Part shown: positions 44,083 to 54,166 of the stretch, piece by piece | Layout: every line of letters starts with the position of its first letter | Numbering within the stretch: position 1 is the stretch's first letter | Assembly: GCA_029204225.1 (NCBI GenBank) | Contig: CM055092.1 | Location: 13,268,476 to 13,332,475, forward strand | From: Diphasiastrum complanatum | Taxonomy: Eukaryota; Streptophyta; Lycopodiopsida; Lycopodiales; Lycopodiaceae | DNA length: 64,000 bases | Direction of reading: 5' to 3' | The notes under the pieces: generated by a model | The model's database searches: none | What the model was told of the DNA's origin: nothing | Seen by the model: the letters and a program-made list of their open reading frames with translations, nothing else | Made by a program: the position numbers and the translations under genes

Positions 44083-45338
44083 CTGATGCTGATTAAAATG
44101 CACTCAGAAAAATGCAAATTCTAGCCAAAACTTTGGTGACAAACTGATAAAATTAAATCATGAACGATTTGTGAAACTTTTTGCGACACTCGAATTATTT
44201 ATATTCGAGTTGGATCAATCAGGCTCTGTAATACAACGAAACAAAATGAGACAAAATCTGGAAGAAAACAAAACGAAACGAAGTGAAACTTAAATGAGCT
44301 ATGACATTGATTCATGCTAGAAGCAAAGAGATCATGAAACCACACGAAACAAAGTGAAAGAATTTGCGACAAGATCAATCAGGCTCTGCAATGAGACAAG
44401 ACAAGACGAGATGAAATAAAACAAGACGAGACAAAATGAAACGGAACTTAGATGAGCTCTATAATTGATTTATCTTTATGGCCAAGTGATCGCAAAGCGA
44501 AGTGAGGTGAAACACGAAGCGAAAGAATTCGCGAACAAGATCAGTTCGTCAGGAATTCATATATGATCGATGGTCACTGCCGGCTGTATCACTCCTACTA
44601 CAGTCCTTCAGAGAGTAGTCAGACATTGCTGATCTACGTTAACAAATTAATACAACATTCAACAAGGTCAAACCAAAATGCGGAATTAAAATGGGCAAGT
44701 GAATCAGAGACATGAATAGTAGCAGACAAATTTACATTCAAGATCATACAATCATATAGAATAATAATGTGCACAACAGCTACACTATCATCTGTTGATT
44801 TTTTTATTCTTCAAGCACTGCATGACATATCCACGCAGTGTGTTGGCATGAGAGAAATATAGTTCTCTCACGAATTCATGTCTCGCTTACTAGCGGACTT
44901 CTGGATCTACAGATCCTATGCAGAATTGTCTCGCATGCAGGCGGAATCGTATTTTGTATTTTTCGTCTTCTGAATCTTGTCTTGCTTACTAGCATTAGAC
45001 TTACTGTATTATGCATCAAACAGAAAGTATATAGTTCGCGAACAATTTCGTGTCGCATCGTGTAACTTACAGATTAGAAAAGATTAAACATCTACAACTA
45101 ATCGTGAATTACAAGAGTGGTAGATTAGCCACGATCTAGAATACTTCTTTTGATGTCATAATATCTGATCAAATGTTTGTACCCCTTGGTACTTGATTGA
45201 TCTTCTTGGCTGTTTGTGGAGCACGACTGATTTCATGTCGTGTCGTGTCACCTTTTGTCAAAGGTTCAGAATTGAAATCTAGCAAAGCTTTGGCATTAAA
45301 AACATTTTGTTTCTTCAATTTGACGAGACCAAACTAGC
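44083..45338 (-). repeat. probable 5' LTR of element D, with gaaac-rich repeats
   Basis: It lies directly upstream of element D's PBS on the minus strand and ends there in ..catca. On the plus strand the sequence is rich in gaaac/gagaca words and has recurring tcgcg/ttcgcgaac motifs, also seen in the LTR of element F (47254-48073). The upper limit is unclear: element E's RT begins by 45339. Confidence 0.5.
44212..44545. repeat. diverged ~165-bp tandem duplication inside an LTR
   Basis: Two adjacent units each begin gatcaatcaggctctg(t/c)aa and later share gaac/actta(a/g)atgagct and gaaagaatt(t/c)gcga.aagatca. They differ at many sites, so the duplication is old. U3 regions of LTRs often carry such repeats. 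Confidence 0.6.
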
Positions 45339-46990
45339 ATGAGCAGATCTGGAGAAATTCACGAAGAAGCATCATCGCATACTGGTCAACCAAACGTCCG
45401 CAGATCCTCACGAACTCGGACAATTCCTGAGAGGTATACACCTCAATCATTCTGGACTTTATCAGAAGAACCAGAGAGCCTAGCCAAAGCAAATAACTCC
45501 AAGGATGTTGTGAAGTGGCAAGAAGCTATGGAAAGCGAGTACAACTCACTTTTGACGAATCAGACCTGGATACTGGTCAACTTCTTCACTCATAAGAGAG
45601 TTATAGACAACAAGTGGATCTTCAAGAAGAAGATCAATTTTGATGGTTCCATTGCTAAATGGAAAGCGCGGCTGGTGGCTAAAGGATTCACTCAAGTCCA
45701 AGGAGTGGATTATCAATAAATTTTCAGTCATGTCATCAAAATGTAGTCAATCAGGACTCCAATTGTGTTAGCAGCCGCAGAAGACCTCGAAATGCACCAA
45801 ATGGATGTCAAGACAACATTTCTCAATGACGTCTAAGAGGAGTTGTATTCCTTCCAACCGGAAGGATTTGAAGTCAAAGGTCAAGAGCACAAAGTGTGCA
45901 AGCTGCACAAAGCAATCTATGGTCTGAACAGGCCGCAAGAGCATGGTTCGATAGAATCAACTCTTAATGTTTATTTGAAGCATATAGGCACCAATTCAGT
46001 TTACATAGCTCTTTACGTAGATGATGCATTTATTTTGTCTAACGACATTTCTCTTCTGCACACTACTAAGAGTGATCTGTCCAAGGAATTTGACATGATT
46101 GATTTAGGAGCTGTCCATTCTTTGCTAGGAATTCACATTACTAGAAATAGACTTCAGAAGAAGATCTATCTTATCTAGCAGGCATTTTCGAAAAAAAATT
46201 CATGTCTGATTGCAAACTAGTTGATACTCCAATGGATTCAAGTATAGTATTGACTAAATCTACTTGTGCTGATTCTGATAGTGAAGTACTCGACATAGCA
46301 AAGTACACTTATCATTCACTAATAGAATCTTTGATGTATGCAATGTTGTGTGCTAGACCAGATTTAGCATACATTGTTAGCACGTTAAGTCAATTCATGT
46401 CTAATCCTAGGATCTCTCATTGGAAAGCATTAAAGAGAGTGATGAGATACATTCAGGGAAGTTTAGATCACATTTTATGTTATGATGGAAATGCTATCGA
46501 CCCACTCGTCCTGCGAGGTTACTCCGACTTAGATCGGGGAGGATTAATCTCTACCAAAAAATCTACCTCCAGGTTCTGTTTCTATCTGGCAGGGGGACCG
46601 ATTTCGTGGAACTCAAGGAAGTAGAAATCAGTTACACTTTCTTCGACCGAGCCAGAGTACATTGTAGCATGCCAAACTTCAAAAAAAACTGTATGGATCA
46701 GGTTGTTACTTCACGACTTACATCACACTCAGCTCAATGCTACCACCATTTTGTGTGACAACTTGAGCTGTATTTCACTGTAACTGAATCCTAGATTTCA
46801 TGGCAAATCCAAGCACATAGAAATCCAGTATCATTTCATTCGAGAAGTTTTCTTAGGGCAAGTGATCCTTCAATACTGCTCCACAACAGAAATGGTTGCA
46901 GACATCTTCACCAAAGCGCTTCTCAGGATCAAGCATCAGAAGTTCTTCAACATGCTGAACTTGACGAAGATACCAAGGCATCAACCGTGA
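45339..46990 (+). pseudogene. Ty1/copia RT and RNase H (element E)
   Basis: RT begins WQEAMESEYNSLLTNQTW and NKWIFKKKINFDGSI, with KARLVAKGFTQVQGVDY (45339-45719), then a stop. It continues FQPEGFEVKGQEHKVCKL, then IALYVDDAFILSND (45843-46178) and MSDCKLVDTPMD (46202). RNase H follows (RGYSDLDRGG, a decayed form of YSDaDwaG) to ISWNSRK and a stop, SSTEPEYIVACQ and EMVADIFTKALLRIKHQKF, ending at 46988-46990. Gag, protease and integrase are missing. It is 10-20% decayed by eye and differs in lineage from the intact copia. Confidence 0.82.
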
Positions 46991-46992
46991 CC

Positions 46993-47253
46993 TTAAGGGG
47001 GACTATTGAAAATTAAGCCCACAGTTGTCTGCTTTGTGAATGACTAGGTTTTACTTAATGATTCTTCTTGCACATTTATTGATCATTGATCTAGGGTCAG
47101 GTGAAAGCAACTTTGGTTCTATGTCTGCTCATCTGATACCTGCAGGAATCACAAACTTAGACAACCAATTTATTTGAAGAACGTCTACAATGGGCTTCCG
47201 GCTGATCTCCAACAAAGGGTAACCAGTCCTATCATAATTTCAAGTTCAGATGT
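46993..47253 (+). repeat. polypurine tract and start of 3' LTR (element E)
   Basis: ttaagggggac (46993-47003) is a polypurine tract right after pol. The LTR starts TATTGAAAATTAAG at 47004. This looks like TGTTGAAAATT with the terminal TG mutated to TA. The LTR seems cut by the start of element F's LTR near 47254. Confidence 0.6.
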
Positions 47254-48073
47254 TGTCACGGAAGCAAAAACTGTTTAGTGTCGCGAAAGCGAAATTGTTT
47301 CTTTTTTGTTTTTGTTTTTGTATTTGCAAACGATTTTGTGTCTTTGAACTTTCTTGTGCGCGGAAGCTTCACAGAAACCTAGACATGCGACTGCACATCA
47401 CGTAACACATTCCATTCTAGCAATCAAGACAAACGACGTAAGACAGGGAGATGCACAAAAAGAGAGCAATTGTATTATCAGTTTAATTTTTAGAACGAGA
47501 TCGTCAGTGTCTCGCTCGTTGGCGGAATGACACTCTGCTCTTTTGTTGTGTTCTGCTCGTTGGCAGACTTTCATGCACAACTCTAGTATTTTTCTTTTCT
47601 GCTCTACTCGCTACCTCTCTCTGTCTCTTACATAAATTATGTCTATTCTCTCTTTTTGTTTATGATCCAGAAAGGATAGTTTATATCTCCACTGTGTGGA
47701 GTTTACAAGATAGCTAAACGCAGAATCACAAGACTAGTTAACGCTAATCAAGTAATTTGTTACTCTCCGTCATTGCCACTCGTTTCAGCTGGGCGTGAAG
47801 TCTACGACTCCAAGCCCGTTAAGCTGCTAGCTGGCAGCGTGAAAGATTCCCCTTCGTTTGTTTCATTTCATTCGTTTGCTTTCGTTTTTTTCATTTTTTT
47901 CGTAACCTTTCGTTTTGCGTCCCTTTGCGGTTGCGGTCTTAAAGGTATGTTTATGATTCGCGAATTGTTCGTGCTTTGAGTCAAGGGACGTTGACTTTTG
48001 CGAATTGTTCTCGTTTGACTTTTGCTTCGTGTTCGTGTTGCGGCAAATTTGCAAGAGTTCACCATTTCTGACA
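47254..48073 (-). repeat. 3' LTR of element F (about 820 bp)
   Basis: On the minus strand the LTR begins TGTCAGAAATGG at 48073, just after gcaag-gttcaagagggag, which fits a polypurine tract. It may end ..CCGTGACA at 47254. The ends TGTCA and TGACA form a short inverted repeat. It is rich in ttcg/cgaa words, like the LTR-like region at 44.1-45.3 kb. Confidence 0.6.
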
Positions 48074-49258
48074 CTCCCTCTTGAACCTTGCAACTTTGCA
48101 CGTTCAATCCGATTGCCTTTCTTTGCTTGGCAAAGAGTGGCTTGTCGAGCGGCTTCGTGAGCAGATCTGCAATCATGTCTTCTGATTTTATACAGCTCCG
48201 CACACTATTGTACATCCTCCAGTTATGGACTTGCTGTCATCTTTGTATCTTGCCCAGTTCGCATCACTGTAGTGGTACAGCTCGAATCCTTTTTTTTTTT
48301 GTTTTCAGCTCTGTAGGTTAATTCCATATTCTGTTCGTTTTGCCATTTGCCAATGTGCCAGGCCAGGATTGGAAGAGAATTCGCTCAAGGCGTAAATAGA
48401 GAAAGCTAGAGCGGTTCTGGTACAAATTGTAAGGTACATCAGACTACCGATTAAGTTCTGGTAGGGTATACCTGCCATCTTCTGTCTTTCCTCTTTCTTT
48501 TTTGGGTAATCCTATCATTGGTGTGGCTTTTTCTTTGCAGTCCATCATGTGGTACTGCTTGAGCACCTTTTTGACGTATTCCAACTGACTCAAGTGCATT
48601 TCGCCCTTTGTTCGATCTCTTCTGATCTCCAGCCCGAGGCATTTGTTGCTTCTCCAAGATCTGTGATTTCGTAGCTTTCAGAAATCTGACTCTTTGTGTC
48701 TTTGATCAGCATCAAGGAATTTTCTATCATTAACGAATCATCCACGAAAATGGTCAGTATCACAAAATTTTTTCCTACTATTTTTATGTAGACATTGCAA
48801 TCTGGTTGTGTAGGATCGAAGTCTAGAGACTTCCGAAGACCATCGAGTTTCTTGTACCAAGCTCGTAATGCCTGTTTTAAACCATAGATGCATCTTTGCA
48901 GCCGACAGACATATTGTCAATTGTCGGGGTCTTCAGAACCTTCAAGCTGTTTCATGAAGATTTTCTCCTTTAGATATCCATGGAGAAAGGCTGTTTTCAC
49001 ATCAATCTGGTGAATTTCCAGATTGTGATGTGTGGCATATGCAAGGAGTAATCTTATGCTTGTCATCTTGACCATCGACAAATATGTGTCGAAATAGTCG
49101 ACACCATATCTCTGCGTGTAGCCCTTCACGACAAGCCTTGCCTTGTAGTGGCCAATGGTGCCATCAGACTTCATCTTCTTCTTGTACACCCATTTGCAGT
49201 CGACTATTTTCCTATTTTTTGGCAATGGCTCTAATGTCCATGCCTCGTTTTGCCTCAT
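48074..49258 (-). pseudogene. Ty1/copia RT and truncated RNase H (element F)
   Basis: RT reads MRQNEAWTLEPLPKNRKIVD, CKWVYKKKMKSDGTIGHYKA, then VDVKTAFLHGYL-like IDVKTAFLHGYLKEKIFMKQ (49258-48917). After a stop it reads RCIYGLKQALRAWYKKLDG, FVDDSLMIDNS (usual YVDD is FVDD here) and YEITDLGEA (to about 48600). RNase H starts GFELYHYSDANWARYKDDSK (about 48290-48230). It jumps to SEDMIADLLTKPLDKPLFAKQ (48180-48100), so the RNase H centre is deleted. It is followed by the 3' LTR. Confidence 0.82.
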
Positions 49259-49594
49259 CGACTCGATTTCCTCTGATATCGCCTGCTTCCAGAATTCTCC
49301 CTCTGGACTCTGGATAGCTTCTTGGTATGTTACTGGCTCTTCTATGAAGCTGTAGTACTCGAACTACGTGTCTTCACTCCATTGAATATTGTTAGAGTAG
49401 CAGTCTGGAGGTCTTCTTTGTCTCGTTGACCTTCTAGGTCCGTTTCGTCGCTGATCGAACGTTTCTTGTTCGTGGGGTTGATTTTCTTCTTCCTGTTGCT
49501 CTGGAGTCTGCGGCTCTACATTCTGATTTGATGTCTGTCCTCGATCTCCCTCTTGAATAGGCAGCAGTGTGAAGATCTCATGGCCTCTTTCGTC

Positions 49595-51680
49595 TTACAG
49601 TCCAGGGAATGTGGACTCATCGAACTTCACATCTCTGCTCGAAACAATCTTCTTCGTGGTTGGATCGTAGAGCCTATACACTTGTGTTCCATTCAAATAG
49701 CCGACCATGATTGTTTGCTCTGATTTATCATCGAACTTGCTTTTTTTTTTTCTCTTTTGGAATGTGCTTATATACTGCACATCCAAAGACACGTACGTAT
49801 GACAGATCAAGCTTTCTTCCTGTCCAAATTGTGTACGACGTCTTGTTATCCAGCGCTGTCATTGTTTATCTGTTCTGCAGGTGTATAGCTACAGCTATTG
49901 CCTCAGCCCAAAATTGACTTGGCAATTGAACCTATGCCATCATGCATCTGGATCCTTTGACTAGCGTTCTGTTTCTTCTTTCTGCAACACCATTGTATTC
50001 TGGTGTGTATGCAGGAGTGACCTGGTGTTCGATCTCCTATTCTTCGCAGAATCTTGAGAATTCTTTGCTTTTGTATTCACCTCCATTGTTAGATCTAAGG
50101 ATGTGTATCTTTTTCGAGGTGTGTCGCTCTGCAAATGCCACAAACTTCTTGAAGGAATCAAACACTTTGGATTTCTTTTTTAAGTAGTAGATCATGGTCA
50201 TCCGGTTGTAATCATCTATGAACATCAAAAAATACCTCAAACTTGAGAGCGAATCCATCTTCATCGGTCCACGGACATCAGAGTGGACGAGCCCAAGAAC
50301 TTCCTTGGCTCTTCTTCCCTCATGTGTGAATGGATTCCGATGTTGCTTGCCTTTCTGACATGCTTCATAGAACTCAGTTTCAGGCCTTGAAATATTGAGA
50401 CCTGTGATGTTCAGATGATACATTCTCCTATGCCAAAGCTGATCTTCATTTTCTGATGCATTTAATATGCTATCAGAATTGCTGATTATTTTGGCCTGGT
50501 AGAGGTTTCCTTCTCTGCATCTGACCGTCAGCAACTTGTTTGTCGTTTTCTCGATCATAGGGCATGTGTTGCCGTTGAACAAAACTTGAATGCCAAGATC
50601 TGCCATCTTGGAGACAAATAGCAGGTCTTTTCTGAGTGAGGGCACATAGAGTGCTCCTGGCAGCTCTGCTTGGCCTGACAGTGTTCGCAGTTGTAGAGTG
50701 CCGATGCCTTTGACATCGTGTCTGCTCCCATCACCTAGAATCACTGCTCTGTTGTTTTCGAGCTCTCTAAAGTTGATCAAGATCTTCTTGTTGCAGGTGA
50801 TGTGTGATGTTGCTCCTGAATTAATGACTACATCGTAGTCGTGTTCAGTGTAGCTCGTTGAAGCTTCATCGAGTATCGTGAAGGCTTCGTCACCTCTATC
50901 GGCATCCTTTGATGACTCTGCAACATTAGCTTTTTTAGCTTTGTTTTTTCTTTTTGGGTTGAATCTACAATTGTATGCAGAATGCCCCTTCTTCTTGCAA
51001 TGCATGCAAGGTATTGCTGGATTGAACCAGCATTTGTTGGCCGTATGGCCTGGTTTGTGGCAGTGATCGTAGGAAGAAGATTGTTGATTCGAGGACTTCG
51101 TCTTTTCGAATCTTGGCTTGTTCTTGTTTTTCTTCTTTCCTTTCGTGAAGAGAGCCTTCCCTTGATCACTGCTTTCCTCTCCTTCGTCTCTCATCAGTCT
51201 CTCATCAGCGACAAAACTGACTGCTTTGTCGAATGTCATATCTGGTAGACTCAGTATGAGCATTCTCAGCGATTATTTCATGAAGTACATCAGCTGCTGT
51301 GGTGCTGGGACCTGGTGCTCCTGTCCTGATGTAGCGAGTTGTGCGAAGATTGTTCAGATCTTCTCAACGTGCTGATCCAACTGGTTGTCATCCCATCGTA
51401 TGGATTGCAGCTGATTGTGAAGGTGTATGACTGAAGCTGCAGTCCTCACTTCATACTTCTGTTTCAATCTTTCCCACGCTGCATGGCTGCTTTCGCAGTC
51501 TTCAATATGCATGAGTAGATCTTCATTTATGGACGAAATGATGAAATCTAGATGTTCTAAGGACCGCGGTTGGGTTTTCCAGACTTCTTGAGGAATTCGG
51601 GGGACTGTAGATGCCCTGATCAGGCTTTTCAAGGGAAGGCCATAGAATGGATAGTTAGGGGAATAGTCCAGATGTTCCAA
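49595..51680 (-). pseudogene. Ty1/copia gag, protease and integrase (element F)
   Basis: The gag part LDFIISSINEDLLMHIEDCE and KQKYEVRTAASVIHLHNQLQ lies in about 51550-51354; beyond 51550 the sequence becomes satellite repeat, so the gag start is lost. The 408-codon frame 51263-50037 has two zinc knuckles (CHKPGHTANKC and CMHCKKKGHSAYNC), protease INSGATSH (Asp replaced by Asn), pre-integrase QLWHRRMYHLNITGL and integrase LGLVHSDVRG (first Asp), FIDDYNRM and RSNNGGEY. In the last, the catalytic Asp of RSDNGGEY is Asn. Then NGVAE-type sequence and KKIVSSRDVKFDE (49810-49595). It joins RT at 49258. Confidence 0.85.
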
Positions 51681-53160
51681 CTATTTTGAGGGCAATTACA
51701 CTTCTAGGGACTTCGAGGGACTATAGACGCCCTGATCATACTTTCCAAGGGCCAGGGTCACATTTGTCGAGGTTTTGAAGGCCATAGAACGAATAGTTAG
51801 GGAAATAGTCCAGATGTTCTAAGGACTGTTTTCAGGGTAGTTTGACTTCGAGGAGTTTGGGGGCTTGCAGAGGCCCTAATTAGATTTTTCAAAGGCCAGG
51901 GTCACATTTTTCGGGATTCTGAAGGACATAGAACAAATAGTTAGGGGAATAGTCCAGATGTTCTAAGGACCGTTTTCAGGACATTTAGACTTCTAGAGGA
52001 GTTCGGGAGACTATAGATGCCCTGATCAGACTTTCCAAGGGCTAGGGTCACATTTTTTGGGGTTTTGAAGGCCATAGAACGGCGTGAGGTGAGGTGAGTC
52101 GCGACAACTCGGTCCCGACGCAAGCTTGAGGTCAGCGAGAAGTGAGTTGAGTCTCATGCTACAAATCGGTGTGAGGCGGGGGTTTGGAAAAATAATTTAT
52201 TTAAGGACCGTAGTCCAAGCATAACTCACCTCATCTGCGAATTCAAAAGCACACATGTTGCCAGAGCTCTCGCTGCGACAAAGTCATAGATTTCTATAGT
52301 ATATTGCATACGTTCTCGCTCACACATTTCTTGACGGTAAGATTATTGTCATTTTTTAACTTTGTTCTATGCTTAGCATGGGTACTAAATTATTGCATTA
52401 CTAAATATTCATGTTTTAGCTAGTGTTCATCTTCTTAAAACTTGGGTGACCTATGCTGAGCATAGGTGGCTACACGAGTCCTCTCCTCTAACCTGAGCAT
52501 AGGTTGTGTTTGGGTTCTAAGTAACAACCTATGCTCAGCATAGGAAGCCAGCGGGATGTTTCTATTCTTACCACGTTTCGACCTATGCTGAGCATAGGTT
52601 GCATCTCTGGTCCTCTTCTAACCTATGCTCATCATCATTAGAGGAATAATCCGGATGTTCTAAGGACTGCTTTTAGGGTATTTAGACTTCTAGAGGAGTT
52701 CGGGGGACTATGGAGGCCCTGATCAGATTTTCCAAGGGCTAGGGTCACATTTTTTGGCGGCAATAGGACAAATAGTTAGGAGAAAAGTTTTAAGGATTGT
52801 AGTCGGGTTTTTCGGCCTACTAAGGAAAAAGTTGAAATGTTTTAAGGATTGTGATTGGGTTTTTTGGCCTAGTTAGGAGTAGAGTCCAAATGTTTTAAGG
52901 ACCGTGGTCGGGATTTTTGACCCAATAAGGGAAAAGTCCATATGTTTTAAGGATTGTCATCAGGTTTTCCAAACTTCTAAAGGAGTTTGGAGGACTGTAA
53001 AGGCTCTGGTAAGGGTCGCATTTTTTGCATTTTTCAAGGGCAGGTTGTAGAATGTCTAAGGGCAGAGCCCGAATCTCTAAGATAGAAGGTCGGAATTTTC
53101 AAACCTCTAGGCAGTAATCAGATCTCTAAAGATAGAAGGGTTGCATTTTTCTCTAAAGAC
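51549..53160. repeat. ~143-bp tandem repeat array (satellite-like)
   Basis: Units recognised by atagttagg(g/a)(g/a)aatagtcc recur at 51651, 51793 and 51937 (periods 142 and 144). Each also contains gatgttctaaggac, gacttct..gag.a.tt(c/t)g.g.g, (g/a)gccct(g/a)at.a and aagg.c(t/c)agggtcacatttt. A partial unit starts the array at 51549, and another lies at 52637-52768 after a 555-bp interruption. Decayed, shorter units run to about 53160. A single inverted unit lies at 59652-59751. Short open frames here are by-products. Confidence 0.85.
52082..52636. other. 555-bp segment inserted in the satellite, with palindrome cluster
   Basis: It interrupts the 143-bp array between the end of one unit (..ggccatagaacg) and a resumed unit (ttagaggaataatcc). 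It starts with gtgagg/gtgagt words that pair with actcacctc near 52223. Its right part has the palindrome acctatgctgagcataggt at 52449-52467 and 52581-52599, and the sister form with central tca at 52527-52545. Half-copies are at 52491-52504 and 52621-52630. No coding domain and no clear terminal inverted repeats or target duplication were seen. Confidence 0.7.
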
Positions 53161-53567
53161 AGAAGGACCCACAAACGAAGGAATGCCTATCTCTGTACTG
53201 TAATCCCCACTCTAACCTAGCTTTTTTAGTACCATGCCATGTGCTAATGGAAATCTGTGACCCAAGTCAAAAGGAAACTCGCAGATGATTTACTCGCAGT
53301 TTGTCAAAATCCTTTATTTGCATGGGGACAAGGGCCCCCAATGATCGATTGTCATGTGGCAAATATGATCAAGATAGACACTTGGCCAACAAATTGTCTT
53401 TGCTAAAAATAGATTTTGGGATAAAGCACATGAATTTCACACTTGGCACTCTCCGCCTTCACTTCTTGTTGGGGACAATAGTTAGATGACAAACTCTATG
53501 CCAGGCTGATCACCTGGTTCCTTGTCTTCGTACCAATAAGGGCCTCTTCACATGAGCTTCACCCTAG
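53161..53567. other. unassigned, upstream of RPL36
   Basis: No recognised gene, RNA or repeat. A 62-codon frame (53301-53489) has no domain. Confidence 0.35.
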
Positions 53568-53591
53568 CCCGTTCTTGACGTCAAGAACGGG
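53568..53591. promoter_or_regulatory. 24-bp perfect palindrome with TGACGTCA core
   Basis: Each half mirrors the other around the centre TTGACGTCAA (53575-53584), flanked by CCCGTTC and GAACGGG. TGACGTCA is the palindromic core recognised by plant bZIP (TGA/C-box) factors. It lies about 575 bp upstream of the RPL36 ATG, and a regulatory role is only inferred. Confidence 0.5.
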
Positions 53592-53978
53592 TTCCCGAGT
53601 GCTACCTCACCTTCCGTTGTGCTCATGAGCTTCTCGACATCCCCTGACCCCGTCCGCCGGATTAGGCTTCCTAGCTCCCTCACCTCTCAGCTCCCTCAGC
53701 GTCCCCGGGTCGGCCTGGGCATCATCATCATGTGATTGCAACAAATCACCACCTTATTGCAACAACTCAACAACTCAAAACATCTACTCATCTTTCACTT
53801 CCAAACTGTAACAGGATCACAATAAGCATGAGGATGACATGCAGAGAAGAAATCTCAAATCTCACTGGGTTGAAAAGAAAGGAAAGAGGCCCATCCTAGT
53901 GCCTACGTCAATCATGGGACGGGTTGTGCATGTGAAGAGGATCTAAGAAGAGGGGGCCGTTAGCTTATACAAACGCCC

Positions 53979-54007
53979 CCACACCCCCTCTAAGAGAGGG
54001 GGTGTGG
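53979..54007. other. 13-bp stem, 3-nt loop hairpin upstream of RPL36
   Basis: ccacaccccctct (53979-53991), loop aag, then agagggggtgtgg (53995-54007). It is a perfect inverted repeat about 160 bp before the ATG. It is not an evident terminator; no transcript is known to end here. Confidence 0.6.
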
Positions 54008-54061
54008 AGCCCTTTCCCTTATACACAGGACCAACGTAAGGGCCAGCGTGTAATGTAAGGC

Positions 54062-54086
54062 TGGGCCAATAAAAGGGTTAGGGTTT
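54062..54086 (+). promoter_or_regulatory. site II and telo-box motifs of the RPL36 promoter
   Basis: TGGGCC (site II, 54062-54067), overlapping a CCAAT word, is followed by TTAGGGTTT (54078-54086), the reverse complement of the telo-box AAACCCTAA. This pair is typical of plant ribosomal protein and other translation genes, and coordinates growth-linked expression through TCP and telo-box-binding factors. It lies about 80-105 bp before the ATG, as expected near the transcription start. Confidence 0.7.
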
Positions 54087-54166
54087 CACGACGAAGTTTG
54101 TTGGAATCAAAGAACAGAGGAGGGAGAGAGAAAAAGAGAAAGCAGCGCGAGGTTGAGAAGGGACTG

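Noticed and set aside
44084-45300. A CRISPR-like array because of recurring gaaac/gagaca words
   Set aside because: Repeats are irregular in length and spacing, the context is a plant LTR, and no cas genes exist in this eukaryotic window.
51941-52123. A 60-codon peptide family (also 59656-59910)
   Set aside because: The similar peptides come from the same satellite unit read in frame, not from a conserved gene.
52449-52634. Rho-independent-type terminators
   Set aside because: Stems lack following T runs and this is eukaryotic DNA; the repeated sequence identity points to a different cause.
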